From positions 3,370,501 to 3,434,500 of the forward strand of contig NC_133910.1 of NCBI RefSeq assembly GCF_964199755.1: DNA of 64,000 nt, written 5' to 3'. The notes under the pieces are model-generated. The model searched no databases. It saw only the letters and a list, made by a program, of their open reading frames with translations, and was not told where the DNA came from. This DNA is from Larus michahellis. Taxonomy: Eukaryota; Chordata; Aves; Charadriiformes; Laridae. Each line of letters begins with the position of its first letter. The stretch's first letter is position 1. This document shows, in pieces, positions 58,687 through 64,000 of this stretch. Made by a program: the position numbers and the translations under genes.

Positions 58687-58812
58687 GGTGCCTGTACAGC
58701 ATTTGAAGTGACTTTGAGACAGGAAGAGGAACACAACACAGACAGAGAAGTTTTGAATGAAAGAGTTCATACAGCTTTAAACAAAATTTACAGGTGTTCA
58801 TCTGCATAGCTT

Positions 58813-60804
<1,992 letters not shown>

Positions 60805-60883
60805 GATGGCGGCGGCTCAGCTCACTCCCAGCCCACGCCACTCCTGCCCCAACCGACTCTGACTGCGTGAAGCAACCGCCAAG

Positions 60884-60893
60884 CCTTATATAG
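60884..60893 (-). promoter_or_regulatory. TUBB4B: TUBB4B TATA box
   Basis: CTATATAAGG on the minus strand, 80-89 bp upstream of the ATG. This fits a transcription start near 60860 and a short 5' UTR of about 55 nt. Confidence 0.8.
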
Positions 60894-61018
60894 CAGCGGA
60901 ATGCGCGCGCAGCCTTCTCTTCCCCGCCCAGCCGGCCAGACACAGCAGCTGTTGGCTACTCATAGCGAGGCTCTACAAATAAGGAAATCTGGTTGGCTGG
61001 AAAGCTGTCATTCAAATC

Positions 61019-61190
61019 ATTGGCTCCTATTTGCTCCGCCCATCTGTCTGTTGATTTTACTGTTAGGCAACCGGGGCCCGCGAATGCCCGCCCTACTCGC
61101 TCAGGACGCTCCGGATTGGCTTAATTGAATGATTGATGCCGGGCACGATTGGCTGTGGGCCTCGAGGATGAGCTAACGTCACTTGATTGG
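61019..61190 (-). promoter_or_regulatory. TUBB4B: Cluster of four CCAAT boxes upstream of TUBB4B
   Basis: On the minus strand CCAAT occurs at 61023-61019, 61119-61115, 61152-61148 and 61190-61186. These are NF-Y-type sites, known in growth-regulated and tubulin promoters. RFX-like half-sites GGCAAC (61066-61071) and GTAACC (61210-61215) lie among and beside them. Confidence 0.65.
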
Positions 61191-61591
61191 GTGAAAACGA
61201 AGTGCCCTGGTAACCGTCGCAATGACTCCGCAGCAGGCGCTGGGCGGTGGCCCGTGCAGTCGCCCATTCCCGAAGCCGTGTGCGCACTTTGCGCAGCGTA
61301 GGCGGCGGCTCCTCCTTACTGCGGGAAAGGGGGAGGGCGGTTTCCGGGGAAACCTGGCCGGGCCGCTTCCCCCGCCGGTCCCGAGCATCCCCCCCGTCCC
61401 CGCGTCTCCCCTCCGCTCCCCCGGGAGGGCCGCCCGTCCCCGCCACCACCCCCGCCCGCCGTCCTCCCTTAGCCCCGGGGCGCTGCGGCGGCGCCGTGGG
61501 GGCAGGGAGCCCATCTGCGCGTGCGCGGGCTGCGGCGCCTTTCTAGCACTTTCTGGCGCGCAGCCGCCTGAGGCGGCGGGGACGGGCGGGC

Positions 61592-61605
61592 GTTGCTATG
61601 GCGAC
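61592..61605. promoter_or_regulatory. RFX-like X-box in the TUBB4B upstream CpG island
   Basis: GTTGCTATGGCGAC differs at two positions from the palindromic X-box GTTGCCATGGCAAC. It lies about 790 bp upstream of the TUBB4B ATG and overlaps the ATG of a possible divergent frame. Its use by either direction is inferred. Confidence 0.55.
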
Positions 61606-61846
61606 CGCCCTCGGCGGCGGGAAGGGGCCGGGCCGGGGCAGGGCCCGGGCAGGGCCCGCGGCGGTACCCGCGGGCCTGGTCAATGCCCCGGGGAGCCTGA
61701 GGGGGTGGTCCCGGTCCCAGCTTCTGCCGAGGGGCTCGGGGCGGGGGGTGCCCTCTGTCTTGGGGAGCCCGAGGGTGGCGGGGGGAGCCGTTCAGCGGCA
61801 GCTCCTGTGCGGGAAGGGCCCGCGCTGCCCGGGGAGCGCTCTCTGA
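61598..61846 (+). other. Possible divergent first exon or non-coding transcript start
   Basis: A plus-strand frame of 82 codons (MATALGGGKGPGRGRARAGP...) opens in the X-box and closes at TGA 61844-61846. A donor-like GAG|GTGAGG follows at about 61849. Composition is what any CpG island gives (Gly, Pro, Arg), and I recognise no domain, so coding status is doubtful. Confidence 0.25.
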
Positions 61847-61939
61847 GGTGAGGTCCGCCCGGGAGGGAGCCTGGGTGAGGCGGGGTCCTGTCCCAGGCCT
61901 CGAGGTGGGCAGCTGGCTGAGCGCTGTGCTTTGTGACAC

Positions 61940-64000
61940 CTGTGTTCATGAAGCAGCCAGACATCCCAGGCTGGATAAATGTCTTCCTCATATACCTTTT
62001 CTCTGTCTCTTACTCTGCCGTACTGTTTGCCTTCCACCATCCAACTTTGTTAGCACATTCTTGCACTGACAGTTCATCTATTTGTCACAGCTTCTGCTGA
62101 GCATACTTTGATCGTTGTTTTAGCAGAGCCTTTTTATGATTATATGTGTTCATTAGGATGCCAGCGAGGTCTACAAGTCTTAGCATCTCATCTTGTTTCA
62201 TACCGTAGCTAAAACTTGAAAGAGGTTCCTAATTGAGTTCCCCAAACCTGGTCTCAGACTGCTGCCTTGATGTGGGGGTGGACTGAGGCAAAAGCAGCAG
62301 GTGACCTCGATTCTTTCTCCACAAACAGAGCGCGTCGGGCCGGCACTCTGTCATTCAGGCGTTCATATAAGGCAGAGGGACATTATGGCTTGTATACATA
62401 CATACCATGGTAACATGGATAACAATAATCCAACTGCTTCAGGGGCTGGGTCAGGGGAAGAGGTGGGAAGGAGAAGAATAGCGCTGTGAAAACTTTTGCT
62501 GGAGATCAAATAGCCTCTGGTACTTGGCTTAATTCAAAGGTTACGGTGTTTGAGATTTCTGGCAAGTAAACAACATATTCCCCCAGAGAGGCTGGAAGGA
62601 GCCCAGGGATACTGGGACCAGCCCCAGAGCATCAGGAATGACTGTGGAGGATCCTGGGCAGGTCCAGGAGGCCCTGGGAGAGACCTTCATCAGCCCCAGA
62701 GGTGCCCAGACGTGACTAGGACACATGTATGGCTCGTCCTCCACATTCAAAGCCAGAATGTGGGAGGTTTATGCAGTTTACTTCAAGATAGCTGAGTAAC
62801 GCAAAGGCATCAGGGTCCAGATTTATCCCACCTAATTATAGACATTGATTTGAATAGCTAACTCTGGGCTGCGGTGACAGCAGAGGCAGCGGAAAGGGAT
62901 GGCTCGGCCCACTCCAGCTCTGAACAGCCCTCTGCCAACACCTTGCTGTTCTCTCTAAGGGTGCTTGACGTGACCAAATCAAAAATCTCAGAATCATTTA
63001 AGTATCAAAGGCAGCTGGGATGAATCCAGATCAGACTTGCTTAAGATTTCATAAGAGGCTGTAACAATCAGTAACGACAGCTTTTTCTCCAGGATGTGAT
63101 GCCATCTCTTCAGAGAAACATAAAAAATGGATACTGTCTTCTCTCTGATTCAAAAGATGGAATGTAGTCCAGTCTTGCCTGTGTTTGGCTGTCTAGGAAA
63201 ATACACTCAGCACAAATTCTCATCAAGGTGTGCTCAGAACAGCGTTAACAAGCTTCTGCGCTCATGAAGCCCTAAAACCCATCCCTAAAATGGAGCAGGA
63301 GGAGCCACTGCGGGGCTAGTCGGAGGTTTGCTGGTATAAGTGCTGCTGTATTTAATGCAGTTACAGGGTGTGGTTTTTTTCAGCCAGGGCCAGAAAGCAA
63401 AGGACTGCGCACCAGTGACAAAGATCTATTTCCTTACTTTGTTAGAAACCAGGAGCGTTTGTAGCCGGTGCTTCTCACAGCTTGTGCTTCAGCCGGCACT
63501 GCCTTTAATGTTTGGGAAGCTGTTTGGTAACGTGTAGACCGGGAAATGGTCACCACCCCCAGTGTTCCCAGTGGCACCAAGAAGTGGAAATACTCTGCTC
63601 AGTTAAGATTTGCAATATCTACCTCCAAAATGCTGGCAGGATCGCGCCCAGCAGAGCAGGGGATGGTACCCCATGGGGTAGCTAAAACTTCGCACCTGCA
63701 ATGGAGCTTCCAGAGGTTTCCCTGGGAAGTTCAGCCACCTAAACATCTATGGGCTGTGAGGCATTTCAAATTATTCATGCAACGTTTATTTTTGCTAATT
63801 CTATCCCAGTCAGCTAGTACTTCTGTTCTTAGCTACATGCAGATCCACAGGAAATGACAATTCTATTTTAAATATTTTTGCATTTTTTAAATTAAAGTAA
63901 AATGCCAGTACTTCTAAGCTCTCTGTGAGGAGGAACACAGCCAAGCTGCCAGGCATCTCCATGGAGAGCTGCTGGAGCTGCCGACCATCTTAGCCCTGCG
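61940..64000. other. Terminal region without recognised genes
   Basis: Sequence of ordinary composition. Only short, unconvincing open frames on both strands, no tRNA-like structure and no clear CR1. It could be an intron of a divergent transcript starting near 61600. Confidence 0.5.

Overview
The window is vertebrate nuclear DNA, almost certainly from a bird. It carries intron-rich genes with GT-AG splice sites, several CR1 LINE 3' ends, and one solo LTR of a type I associate with avian genomes. All calls come from reading the sequence. Gene identities rest on remembered family sequences and not on a database search.

Three protein-coding genes can be reconstructed completely, and each keeps its reading frame across every splice junction. 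(1) Positions 9300-40972, plus strand: a discoidin-domain receptor tyrosine kinase closest to DDR2, 16 coding exons, 873 codons before the stop. It has a signal peptide, discoidin and discoidin-like domains, one membrane segment, a long juxtamembrane region and an intact tyrosine kinase domain. (2) Positions 44978-58673, plus strand: CIMIP2A (formerly FAM166A), a ciliary microtubule inner protein, 7 exons, 317 codons. (3) Positions 60804-58813, minus strand: TUBB4B, class IVb beta-tubulin, 4 exons, 445 codons. CIMIP2A and TUBB4B converge tail to tail with 139 bp between stop codons. The TUBB4B poly(A) signal lies so close to the CIMIP2A stop codon that the transcripts probably overlap.

Layout: 1-9225 has no recognisable coding exon (upstream DNA or 5' UTR intron of the receptor); 9226-40972 is the receptor; 40973-44900 is its 3' UTR and intergenic DNA with repeats; 44907-58673 is CIMIP2A, whose introns hold CR1 copies, a solo LTR and a 226-nt pure-pyrimidine tandem repeat; 58681-61190 is TUBB4B with its TATA and CCAAT-box promoter; 61200-61940 is a second GC-rich block with an RFX-like X-box and a possible divergent first exon; 61940-64000 shows nothing coding.

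Two of the genes are ciliary (the beta-tubulin isotype with the axonemal tail motif, and a microtubule inner protein), and RFX-like X-boxes lie upstream of both. The receptor is the most interesting object. Its neighbours are those of human 9q34.3, not of human DDR2 (1q23). Because DDR1 (6p21) and DDR2 (1q23) lie on two arms of the MHC paralogon and 9q34 is a third, the gene may be a third DDR ohnolog that mammals lack. One of its introns also contains a decayed duplicate of one of its own kinase exons.
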